A stretch of 26,636 bases of DNA from Apostichopus parvimensis (taxonomy: Eukaryota; Echinodermata; Holothuroidea; Aspidochirotida; Stichopodidae): the NCBI GenBank assembly GCA_000934455.1, contig KN896294.1, forward strand, positions 15,432 to 42,067. Reading direction: 5' to 3'. Positions 21,201 through 26,636 of this stretch are shown here, one piece after another; the first letter of the stretch is position 1, and each line of letters opens with the position of its first letter. Position numbers and translations under genes: made by a program. The notes under the pieces were generated by a model. The model ran no database searches. It saw only the letters and a list, made by a program, of their open reading frames with translations, and was not told the DNA's origin.

Positions 21201-24200
21201 AAATCATCCCATGATGACAACAGCTTCCCCCTCCCCCCCCCCCCATGGTATTACAACAAAATCAGACTAGGACAGACCAGGTACATTGGCTTTGAAAGTG
21301 TTGCGAGTTGTTTTAAAAATTGCCAGTTTTTCTTACATGAATAGCATCTCTTGCAAAATTGCTAACGAAACAAACCATCAAATTATGTCGTACTCAACTC
21401 TTTTTGCATGAAATGTTGATGTGAAATGGACTGAAAAGCAGGTAGATGTTTCAAAGTTTGACCTCTGACCTCCACTTACCGTCTAGAGCCTTATGCAACG
21501 TGTCGGCCATGTCCGCACCCCTCTTGAGTTTCTCCTGGGCCAGCTCAAACCTCTGGAGGACGTCTTCTCCGAGGTTCCCATCCAGCCAGTCACGGGCCTG
21601 TTTGATCTCGCCCATGGTTTTCAGCGCCTCCAACAACATCTCTTTCATTAAGTCGCAGAGTCTCTTTGATTCCTCCAAGTAACCTCTCAGCAGGACGATT
21701 TCTTTCTCTTTGGCTTTCAATGCGTCTTTCTCCGGGTTTTCCGGAATCACCTGCGCCTCCTCGATCTGCGTCTGGATGTCCTTGTACTGTTCCTGAAGAG
21801 TGCAGTTGACATCATTGGCCTGTTGCAACTGGCCTTTGAGATTCTCCACCTCTTCCTGCATGCGGGTGAACGCTTCCTGGTTCGCCACCACCTGGAACCA
21901 CCCGCTCTTGTCCCGATCTGGACTGAGACCGCGGGAGGGGCTCGACGATCGACTGTCGGAACGGTTGCTTTGCAACATTCTCACGGCTCGACTGCATCTT
22001 TGGTTTTGATTCTTCAGGAGGGCGACCTGTTCCCGGAGTTCAAAGACATCCTCCGATTGACCGAATTCCGTGTAAGAATTATCAAAGAGGTCGTCCACCA
22101 TTATCGCCGGTTCCGAATCGGACTCCGAGGTCGGAAATTGCTGGCCGAAGGTCAGTCCAGGTCGTAGCAGATTGGAGTCGCTCTGAACCCTCTTCGGAGT
22201 ACTGGCCGGCGACAGTCCGTAGTTGTGCAGCTGCCTCCTATATCTCTGAATACGATTTGCTTGAAGATGAACGGTGCCCTCTGTGGCACGAATTTTTCGC
22301 TGTAGTGACATGACTTTCTGAATGCTCTCCTTGAGCTCTCTCTGGCAGTGAGCCAACTGGTCTTGTAACGCCGATAACACATCCTTGCTGACAGGATCCT
22401 CTCGTGTCTGTGTCTCCTTACAATCCGTGCCGGAACCCTGTCTTACCTCAACGCCTGCCTTCTTCAACTCTCCCTGTAGACGTTCGATCTCCCGGGCCAA
22501 GTCTATGATCAGCTGTGGATTGAATTCGCCGGCTTCCCCGTCCCTCGGCGTGTTCAGGGCGATGTGCTTCTTTAGTAATCTGTTCATGTTCTCCGCCGTC
22601 TTCAACTTCTTCCGGAGGTTGTGCAACTCCGGGTTTGGCTTCTCCTGGCTCTGCCGGGTCATCTCGTTCATCTCTGCGTGCGCAGAGTCGAGTTCACTCC
22701 TGACGACGTCGGCTTCGTCCGTTTTGTCCTGAAGCTGTTCCTTGAGAATCGCATTTGCGACTTCCAAGTGATCCACCTTGGTCTTGCCGGAGTCGTATTC
22801 GTCCTTGGGACCGATGCCGAGTTTTTCTCTCAACGCCACGTTCTCTCTCTCTCTTTTCCTGATCACAGACTTGGCTTTCTCCAGCTGCGATTTCAAGTGC
22901 GGCGTCTCCCCGCTCGTCTCGTCCATCTTTCTCGTCAGTCTCTCGTTGATCTCCTTCAACCGTCCGTTCTTCTCCTCCAGGTCTCTGATCTGCTCCAGCT
23001 TCTGCTGCACCTTGGCGATCAGATCCTTCTGGAACTGTCCCAACCTCTCGTTCTCCTGTTGCAGGGCGGCGCCGACCTGCGAGGAATCCCTGTCGCTCTT
23101 CGACCTCTGTTTCATCCTCTGGCATTCTTGTTCTCTCTCTTGCAGCGCCGAGTCCTTCTCCCTGAGCAACGTCTTGGCTTGATCCAACTGCTGTTTGAGA
23201 ATGGGGATCACATGGCTGTTGGATCCTGCGCCATCCCTCGACTGATTAAAGAGAGCTGCATCTAGTTGCTGCTTCAGAGACAGAGCTTCCTGCTCCCTCT
23301 GCTGCAGCTGAGCCTCAAGGGAGTCTATTCTCTGCTTCAGGGCGTCATTGTTCTTGTCCTCCGTGTCGTCCTCCTGCCCTGGGATGCTTCGCAGACTCTC
23401 CAAGTCTTCCCTCCTCACCCGTTCTTCCGATGCTTTTTCTTGCCTGGCAGATTTGTCCAGTTGATTCCGTAGGTCTAGGAGTTCTTCCCTCATCTCGGGA
23501 ACGGACATATCCATGACGTTTACGTACTGACTCTTAACGAGAGGTTCTGACACCAGACTGCTCGTATCCTCCACTCTTCCTGCCTGTGCTTCTCTGGACT
23601 GAAGATCTCTGGAATTTTGTTCTCTGGAGGACGGTCCATATGAGCTTTCTGAAGATAAGAGGGTCAAGAAATATCTTAAAAGGGTAAAATTTTTGAAATG
23701 GATTTTGATATATTCTTCACATGAGTTACTAAATACCTGATTGAAACTTTGTCTCACATATAGAAGACAAGTTTTGATAATTTGATGTTTTGATATTCAA
23801 CTTTAATCAACTCAATGATGACTAGCACATGAATGTAATTACTGATAAAGTACACAACAGTATCTATTGAAAATCTCTCAAAAAAAGTGTAAATTTCACT
23901 TATCTGCTATTAAACTAAAGCTCCTTGAGCATAAAAACGTGGGGCTTGTGTTAATAGATGACGATCAAATCACAGAAAATGTTAAAAATATGCCAAAAAA
24001 GGGGGAAAAAATCAAGGAAAATAATGTTCAAAATTGAAATTTACATATGATCACCAAAGAGAACATTTATATATGATTTTGAATCACTACAATCTATTAC
24101 AAACTTAAAAACTTTAAAAAACCTTAAAATTACAAACTTATCTGTAAGAGATATATTTTCCCCCACCCCTCTTCCAAGAAGTTTTCAACAAGGTATGTAA

Positions 24201-26480
24201 GTGTATGTGATGTGTAAACAACAAAACAAATTTTTAAATATATCTGAAAAAACTTTGCAATAAAGTCCAAGCAATGCACGCCATCTGAGGACTCACCGTG
24301 TACATCACTGCCGACTCCACTGGTATTGGAAGAGAAATAAGGTCGTCCGTCGATGCTTATACGGATGTCGTCCCTGCTGTGCAAGCCGTTTTCCAACTGG
24401 CGACGCAGAGCCTGGACCGCTGCCAGTTCAGAATCTAACAAGCGGGTCCTACTCGTGTCGGATTCGTCCTTTGTCCCACTCTGAGTGATATTTACGTAGA
24501 GTTGCCTCTCTGCTTTAAGGGTATCCGTCAATCGACTTAACTCCTTGATTTGTTCCCTCAGTGCATCGTGAAGCTGAGTAGATTAAAATAAAAGAGTATA
24601 ACTAAAATAAAAAAATCATGAAAACAGGTAAAACTAATTCTTCCAACGATCTCATAGAATTTTAACGAATCAAAAAACAAATGTCTCTAATTTTTTTTTT
24701 TACTTACTTCACAAGAACTAAAGGTTGATCAATTCTTCATTCCCAAAAATTATTCACAGCTTTTCTTAAAACAGACACAGTTTTGTCAAAAAACTTAATA
24801 CTTGAATTATCTGGAAAAATTTGTTTCTGAATCTCCCATATGGTTTAACTTCTTGTCTTATTTTAATTATTTGTAAAGTTTCATCCATTAAAAAATTTTG
24901 TGTCCCACAAAAATCACACCATTTCTTATTGTTGTTCATTTTGCAAACCGTTTTTGTCTAACATCATGGTTCCATCTTGTTTTGATTTTGGTGGAACAAA
25001 AACACAGATCTTTGTTCAATCCAGTATGATTCCACAACACTGAAGCAAATATACTGAAATATGCACGTGGAAGGCTAAAATGACCAGCGGATTTAATTTA
25101 TACGGTAGAAATATGGACTTACATCATCATTACCGGATCCCCTGCCTTTATGATTGTCAGCAAGATTCACTCTGATTTGAAGTTCCTGTTTAGAAAAGAG
25201 GAAACAGAATGCAAAAAGGACTTTCATCAATATAACAGACATCGACATTAGATGAGTTCATATGGAATCACAACACACCATACATTCAAAAAACAAATTC
25301 AAATCGTGTCGGTCACGGTTATGTGAGTAAACGTGAAATAAAAATATACGAATATGAAGAAATTGATATCAACAAACTTAGCTTGAGATAAATCATTACT
25401 AGCAAGTGGGAAAATCAATTAAGGTTTCTGTCACATAATTTCCGGTTGCCATGGCTACAGAAGGTTGCACCAAGCAGGTTATCCAGCTAAAATCATATAG
25501 TGATGTATAAAATTTCTCACGTTATAAAATTGGTCACTATTAAAATTATTCTCTGATATTTATGTCAAATAACACTTTTCAGTATATCATAAATTAATTA
25601 CTTTTTACATCCAACTAGGTCTGATAAATAAACTACAACAGTTTGTTTCAATAACAGATAATATTCTGCTATTCAAGTTGAACCAAAATCAATTTTTCCA
25701 ATTATCACTTTCCTTTATTTCATTTGTTTTCTTACTTTTTTAAGGAAATTTACCTTAATAAGTCTGTCCTTTGCTTTCTCGTCTTCCGTCTTAGCATCAA
25801 GTTCCCGTTCCTTGGCTTCCAACTTTGCTTCCAGTTCTGTTAGTCTTCTCTTTTGCCTCGCCTGGAAAACACAGTAGAAAAAAAAATGTGGATTCTTCAG
25901 TATTCAGAATTTCAAAAAAGAACAAGACGCTGTGATCCGTGATGGAATTTCTTTCATTAATAATGCCATTATTCAACCAGATTTATTTTCATCAAACTTA
26001 CCATCTCGTATTTACTGACTTCAGGTTGCTGAAGCTGATCAATGGTAGCTCTACAAAATAAAAATACAAAATATCATACAAAATAAATACAAAATAGAAA
26101 AGTTTGTATTCAGCACAAGACAAAGTACAAGAAAAGAGAGCAGAAAAAAAAAGTTTAAATACAGGAAAGAAAGTAGTAACAAGTGCAAAGTAGATTTTGA
26201 GAATATTTAGTGGAGGCTCCAGCACTGGCTTCCTTGAACAGTCAAATACTTCTGGTTAATTAATACATCAATATTCATTAATGTTCTAGGAACTTTCAAG
26301 GTCTGAACTGTGCAAGATTTTCCCCTAGAGAGGAAAGATATATACCAAAGTACATACCTATGACAAAGTTTATCACTTACTTAGCTCTTTCCAATAATTT
26401 GTTCTTGTTCTGCAATTCAGCTCTCAAAGAATCCAGCTCTCCTTTCTCTGGTAGTGATGACTTTAACCTTCTCACTTCAT
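12255..26480 (-). CDS. CDK5RAP2: Centrosomin-family scaffold (CDK5RAP2/myomegalin-like), C-terminal part, 17 exons, 5' incomplete
   Basis: Exons in transcript order: 26480-26381, 26050-26002, 25861-25754, 25185-25123, 24573-24297, 23648-21480, 20930-20873, 20241-20107, 19490-19018, 18592-18451, 17466-17360, 16802-16494, 15865-15785, 14576-14392, 13907-13664, 12866-12820, 12299-12255. Every junction has GT..AG and matching phase, giving at least 1529 codons and a TGA stop. The product is almost all coiled coil broken by Ser/Asp-rich linkers. Family evidence: repeated L..LR..LE.SI..N..LR..LE modules and the segment LAQEKLKRGADMADTLHKAL, which resembles the myomegalin-derived N-terminus of NBPF proteins (LQEQLAEGCRLAQHLVQKL). 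The C-terminal helix (exons 13907-13664 and 12866-12820) is placed like the CM2 domain of CDK5RAP2. Known role: organises gamma-tubulin and pericentrin/AKAP450 at centrosome and Golgi. The gamma-TuRC-binding CM1 motif would be upstream of this window. Vertebrates have two paralogues; I cannot say which name fits better. Confidence 0.75.
12300..12819 (-). other. Centrosomin-family intron (last)
   Basis: AT-rich. It contains imperfect short repeats of (GT)ACAGAATAA at about 12478-12538. Nothing else recognised. Confidence 0.65.
12478..12538. repeat. Imperfect short tandem repeat around ACAGAATAA
   Basis: ACAGAATAA occurs four times within about 60 bases, with spacers such as TAGTGTA and CAGTGT. 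Confidence 0.7.
12820..12866 (-). CDS. CDK5RAP2: Centrosomin-family penultimate exon
   Basis: 47-nt micro-exon, phase 1 to 0. Acceptor TTATTGCAG, donor GAG|GTAAGT. Reads (L)MEHEANLVRAHRNLE, similar in pattern to the last helix of CDK5RAP2. Confidence 0.78.
12867..13663 (-). other. Centrosomin-family intron
   Basis: AT-rich intron of about 800 bp; no further structure recognised. Confidence 0.65.
13664..13907 (-). CDS. CDK5RAP2: Centrosomin-family exon, probable CM2-type C-terminal helix
   Basis: 244 nt, phase 0 to 1. Acceptor TTTCCTCAG, donor AACAACC|GTAAGT. Contains HQLRSLISKASVLAEESNVH and EVSRLKRQVVAQQKLMKDTI. The position just before the stop, and the R..V..Q..L pattern followed by an acidic SKESIED helix, resemble the CM2 domain of CDK5RAP2, which binds pericentrin/AKAP450 and p35. 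The domain call is from memory of the family. Confidence 0.8.
13908..14391 (-). other. Centrosomin-family intron
   Basis: AT-rich; nothing recognised. Confidence 0.65.
14392..14576 (-). CDS. CDK5RAP2: Centrosomin-family exon
   Basis: 185 nt, phase 1 to 0. Acceptor CATTTTCAG, donor GCCCAG|GTATGT. His/Lys-rich start (TNKSPHKHHGATHSPP), then a helix YERLKKTLGELRAVLRVFDT with a leucine pattern, ending EEKDSQAQ. Confidence 0.8.
15399..15430 (+). repeat. G-rich tract with G-quadruplex motif on the plus strand
   Basis: GGGG-TA-GGG-AGTAT-GGGG-TT-G7-T-GGGG: five runs with short loops, on the strand opposite to the gene's sense strand. Confidence 0.75.
15488..15735 (-). mobile_element. tRNA-derived SINE, copy 1
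   Basis: On the minus strand the tRNA-like head has box A TAGCTCAGTGG (15727-15717), box B GTTCGAGTCAC (15682-15672) and acceptor-stem halves GGAGTG/CACTCC. A unique body follows with three small hairpins in a row (TGACTTCGGTCA, GGCTTTGATAAGCC, CCTGCTTGCAGG) and a tail of ATACATACAA-type repeats. The body from 15510 to 15699 is nearly identical, in inverted orientation, to 18800-18989. The head is too degenerate for a working tRNA. I do not know the family name. Confidence 0.8.
15736..15773. repeat. 19-bp perfect tandem duplication next to the SINE head
   Basis: CATAAGTTGTGGTACAAAC occurs twice in succession, directly upstream of the SINE head and about 10 bases from an exon end. The other SINE end has ATAAGTGTG, only loosely similar, so a target-site duplication is not established. 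Confidence 0.75.
15785..15865 (-). CDS. CDK5RAP2: Centrosomin-family exon, acidic linker
   Basis: 81 nt, phase 1 to 1 (skippable in frame). Acceptor TTGGTTAG, donor CCTC|GTGAGT. Reads DNDGAAKDDFHTDFSPYEDP then QFYDMP: acidic, Tyr/Phe-containing, not coiled coil. Confidence 0.72.
15866..16205 (-). other. Centrosomin-family intron downstream of the donor array
   Basis: AT-rich, plus a G-rich plus-strand stretch (15992-16020: GGGGG, GGG, GGGG, GGG, with one 11-base loop) that is a weak quadruplex candidate. Confidence 0.65.
16206..16569 (-). repeat. 81-bp tandem array, each unit carrying a 5' splice site
   Basis: On the minus strand there is a diverged first unit (about 75 nt, inside the exon), three full 81-bp units and a partial unit of about 45 nt ending near 16206. 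Each full unit consists of the first eight intron bases (GTGAGTCA) joined to the last 73 exon bases (CAGACC..AACACAG). The donors are exactly 81 bp apart. Each full unit encodes 27 residues ending in STRNSRLSRRLFVNT with no stop. Units differ by a few substitutions (for example TETNN, AETDN). Confidence 0.93.
16494..16802 (-). CDS. CDK5RAP2: Centrosomin-family exon ending in a repeated 5' splice site array
   Basis: Acceptor TTTGTCAG before 16802. The first donor is ACACAG|GTGAGT at 16494/16493 (309 nt, phase 1 to 1). Three further identical donors at 16413, 16332 and 16251 keep the same phase and an open frame, so the exon may be longer. Contents: SPADE linker, TDPKTGIDLTELLKEMRRLR then QLERSIDTNNALRTRLEEMM (second repeat module), then a basic tail with STRNSRLSRRLFVN. 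If longer forms exist, that tail is multiplied. Confidence 0.82.
16803..17359 (-). other. Centrosomin-family intron
   Basis: AT-rich with a run of about 13 C near 17277-17289. No other structure recognised. Confidence 0.65.
17360..17466 (-). CDS. CDK5RAP2: Centrosomin-family exon
   Basis: 107 nt, phase 2 to 1. Acceptor CACGATAG, donor CACTG|GTGAGT. Reads LESENHRLSEQLEEVEQLQN then LRFELSVYEQIHPT, the second copy of the EL.VY motif. Confidence 0.82.
17467..18450 (-). other. Centrosomin-family intron, about 1 kb
   Basis: Contains a stretch that looks like an old dispersed DNA element (about 17700-17955) and otherwise AT-rich intron. Confidence 0.6.
17700..17955. mobile_element. Possible non-autonomous hAT-like element remnant
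   Basis: CATGAC/TATGAC words recur at about 17725, 17746, 17860 and 17888, with CATGACTTTTTCCAGGCCTG and a GAAACCCTGG end. This texture is common in short hAT-type MITEs of marine animals. Terminal repeats and a target-site duplication are not clean, so this is tentative. Confidence 0.3.
18451..18592 (-). CDS. CDK5RAP2: Centrosomin-family exon
   Basis: 142 nt, phase 1 to 2. Acceptor TTCACTCAG, donor TCAAG|GTAATG. Coiled coil: VTTIHLQETNIELTTRVETL then NQKLREDYKQAQRDIS. Confidence 0.8.
18593..19017 (-). other. Centrosomin-family intron occupied mostly by a SINE
   Basis: A 425-bp intron of which about 190-250 bp is SINE copy 2, in plus orientation, antisense to the gene. Confidence 0.7.
18740..18990 (+). 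mobile_element. tRNA-derived SINE, copy 2
   Basis: Body 18800-18989 matches copy 1 almost base for base, including box B GTTCGAGTCAC and the three hairpins. The 5' head before 18800 has diverged and box A is not recognisable, so the left border is approximate. It ends about 28 bases from the donor of the 19018-19490 exon. Confidence 0.75.
19018..19490 (-). CDS. CDK5RAP2: Centrosomin-family exon with repeat module
   Basis: 473 nt, phase 2 to 1. Acceptor CATTACAG, donor GGAG|GTAAGA. Contains SSTQTDH, then LKSELEVYRNVLHSKTPEG followed by a Ser-rich linker and LRALRKKLEDSIKVNDKLRK. This order (EL.VY....H, Pro/Ser linker, LR..LE.SI..N..LR..LE) is repeated by the two exons at 17360-17466 and 16494-16802. 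A SINE copy begins about 30 bases past the donor. Confidence 0.85.
19491..20106 (-). other. Centrosomin-family intron
   Basis: AT-rich apart from the G-quadruplex motif at 19832-19857. Nothing else recognised. Confidence 0.65.
19832..19857 (-). repeat. Strong G-quadruplex motif on the transcript strand
   Basis: On the minus strand: G7-A-G6-T-G6-AT-GGG, four runs with loops of 1, 1 and 2 bases. It lies about 340 bases upstream of the acceptor of the 19490-19018 exon. Confidence 0.85.
20107..20241 (-). CDS. CDK5RAP2: Centrosomin-family exon
   Basis: 135 nt, phase 2 to 2, so skippable in frame. Acceptor ATCGCAG, donor GAAAA|GTAAGA. Coiled coil LKIKLREISDLQKQLERSKK then ANRSLRQLLEENQHVADETR. 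Confidence 0.8.
20242..20872 (-). other. Centrosomin-family intron
   Basis: AT-rich with a G-rich plus-strand stretch near 20695-20735; no gene recognised. Confidence 0.65.
20873..20930 (-). CDS. CDK5RAP2: Centrosomin-family exon
   Basis: 58 nt, phase 1 to 2. Acceptor TTCTGCAG, donor GAGAG|GTGAGT. Reads EPSSSSGRSTPKKKTTFAE: a Ser-rich, basic linker with an STPKK CDK-type site. Confidence 0.75.
20931..21479 (-). other. Centrosomin-family intron
   Basis: AT-rich with a C tract at about 21229-21244; no gene recognised. Confidence 0.65.
21480..23648 (-). CDS. CDK5RAP2: Centrosomin-family giant exon (2169 nt)
   Basis: Acceptor ATCTTCAG before 23648, donor GACG|GTAAGT after 21480; 723 codons with no interruption. 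The open frame extends 36 codons further upstream to an ATG near 23757, but that part is intron. Order: Ser-rich start (ESSYGPSSREQ), long dimeric coiled coil, QRYRRQLHNYGL then a linker with STPKR (a CDK-type site), acidic patch (ESDSEPAIMVDDLFDN), basic Ser/Arg linker, second coiled coil with KEIVLLRGYLEESKRLCDLM, and the NBPF/myomegalin-like segment LAQEKLKRGADMADTLHKAL. GC content is far above the introns. Confidence 0.88.
23649..24296 (-). other. Centrosomin-family intron
   Basis: Strongly AT-rich; nothing recognised. Confidence 0.65.
24297..24573 (-). CDS. CDK5RAP2: Centrosomin-family exon
   Basis: 277 nt, phase 0 to 1. Acceptor TCTACTCAG, donor CACG|GTGAGT. Begins LHDALREQIKELSRLTDTLK and contains LAAVQALRRQLENGLHSRDD, the first copy of the LR.QLE...N/S module that recurs downstream; ends in a Gly/Ser linker. 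Confidence 0.82.
24574..25122 (-). other. Centrosomin-family intron
   Basis: AT-rich; nothing recognised. Confidence 0.65.
25123..25185 (-). CDS. CDK5RAP2: Centrosomin-family exon
   Basis: 63 nt, phase 0 to 0. Acceptor TCTAAACAG, donor GAT|GTAAGT. Reads ELQIRVNLADNHKGRGSGND D. It could be skipped without a frame change, as could the preceding 108-nt exon. Confidence 0.75.
25186..25753 (-). other. Centrosomin-family intron
   Basis: AT-rich; nothing recognised. Confidence 0.65.
25754..25861 (-). CDS. CDK5RAP2: Centrosomin-family exon
   Basis: 108 nt, phase 0 to 0. Acceptor TTTTCCAG, donor AAG|GTAAAT. Highly charged coiled coil beginning ARQKRRLTELEAKLEAKERE and ending KAKDRLIK. Confidence 0.8.
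26002..26050 (-). CDS. CDK5RAP2: Centrosomin-family exon
   Basis: 49-nt micro-exon. Acceptor TTTTGTAG before 26050, donor ATG|GTAAGT after 26002. Reads (K)ATIDQLQQPEVSKYEM; leaves in phase 0. Confidence 0.75.
26051..26380 (-). other. Centrosomin-family intron
   Basis: AT-rich, 330 bp; nothing recognised. Confidence 0.65.
26381..26480 (-). CDS. CDK5RAP2: Centrosomin-family exon (first in window)
   Basis: Acceptor ATCACCAG before 26480; donor GCTAA|GTAAGTGA after 26381. 100 nt, entering in phase 1 and leaving in phase 2. Translation DEVRRLKSSLPEKGELDSLR then AELQNKNKLLERA: coiled coil. The preceding exon is outside the window. Confidence 0.75.
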
Positions 26481-26636
26481 CTGGTGATTGGAAGAAGCAA
26501 TGTATTGAAAAAAAGGTAGAACAATGTCTTGAAACACGACATCCCTATCACTCCAAATTTATAAGCTTGAGGGAACAAAATAAACCCTGAAATTTACTTG
26601 TCTATAAATACCACTACTTAAAAAAAGAGAATAAAT

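Noticed and set aside
22694..23125. A 143-codon minus-strand ORF in another frame, rich in Glu/Arg/Gly.
   Set aside because: Alternate frame of the same coiled-coil exon; no homology, no splice context.
22621..23265. A 214-codon plus-strand ORF rich in Leu, plus further plus-strand ORFs over 21.4-23.5 kb.
   Set aside because: Shadow of the GC-rich, Gln/Glu/Leu-rich giant coiled-coil exon on the minus strand.
23649..23757. Extra N-terminal 36 codons of the long open frame, starting at an ATG.
   Set aside because: A clean acceptor (ATCTTCAG) lies at 23649-23656, the previous exon joins in phase there, and the extra residues are not coiled-coil-like; treated as intron.
1..26636. An operon-like or defence-type system spanning the window.
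   Set aside because: The genes are intron-containing animal genes in mixed orientation with known housekeeping families; no shared pathway cluster is supported.

Overview
ORGANISM AND KIND OF SEQUENCE. This is nuclear DNA from an animal. Coding sequence is split into short exons with GT..AG borders, introns are AT-rich, exons are GC-richer, and a tRNA-derived SINE is present twice. The three proteins are metazoan families. A marine invertebrate deuterostome such as an echinoderm is my best guess, but that is inference from overall texture and not proven. There are no bacterial, phage or CRISPR features. LAYOUT. (1) 88-4338, minus: the first four coding exons of a golgin-97 (GOLGA1) orthologue, including the start Met; the gene continues past base 1. 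(2) 4339-6144: a head-to-head intergenic/5'UTR interval shared with the next gene. (3) 6146-7048, plus: a complete FKBPL orthologue (FKBP-like domain plus three TPRs) in one coding exon, with its 3' flank running to about 8.8 kb. (4) 8.85-12.25 kb: no coding exon; probably a very long 3'UTR of the next gene, tail-to-tail with FKBPL. (5) 12255-26480, minus: 17 consecutive exons, all phase-compatible, giving at least 1529 codons of the C-terminal part of a large centrosomin-family coiled-coil protein (CDK5RAP2/myomegalin type) and ending in a natural stop; its N-terminus lies beyond 26636. HOW THE GENES RELATE. They are independent eukaryotic genes, not an operon. Two of them encode Golgi/centrosome coiled-coil scaffolds and FKBPL is an HSP90-type co-chaperone; I see no evidence that their adjacency is functional. 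MAIN POINTS OF INTEREST. (a) The end of one centrosomin-family exon is tandemly repeated in 81-bp units (16206-16569). Every unit carries a perfect CAG|GTGAGT 5' splice site and is open in frame, so four donors in the same phase could add 0, 27, 54 or 81 residues. (b) A golgin-97 exon border at the window start shows the same kind of duplication (70-bp period), but there the period is not a multiple of three. (c) Two nearly identical SINE copies lie inverted to each other and flank three exons, including the exon with the donor array. (d) The centrosomin-family protein contains a duplicated two-part module (exon at 19018-19490 versus exons at 17360-17466 plus 16494-16802). (e) Several strong G-quadruplex motifs lie in introns and in the 3'UTR.
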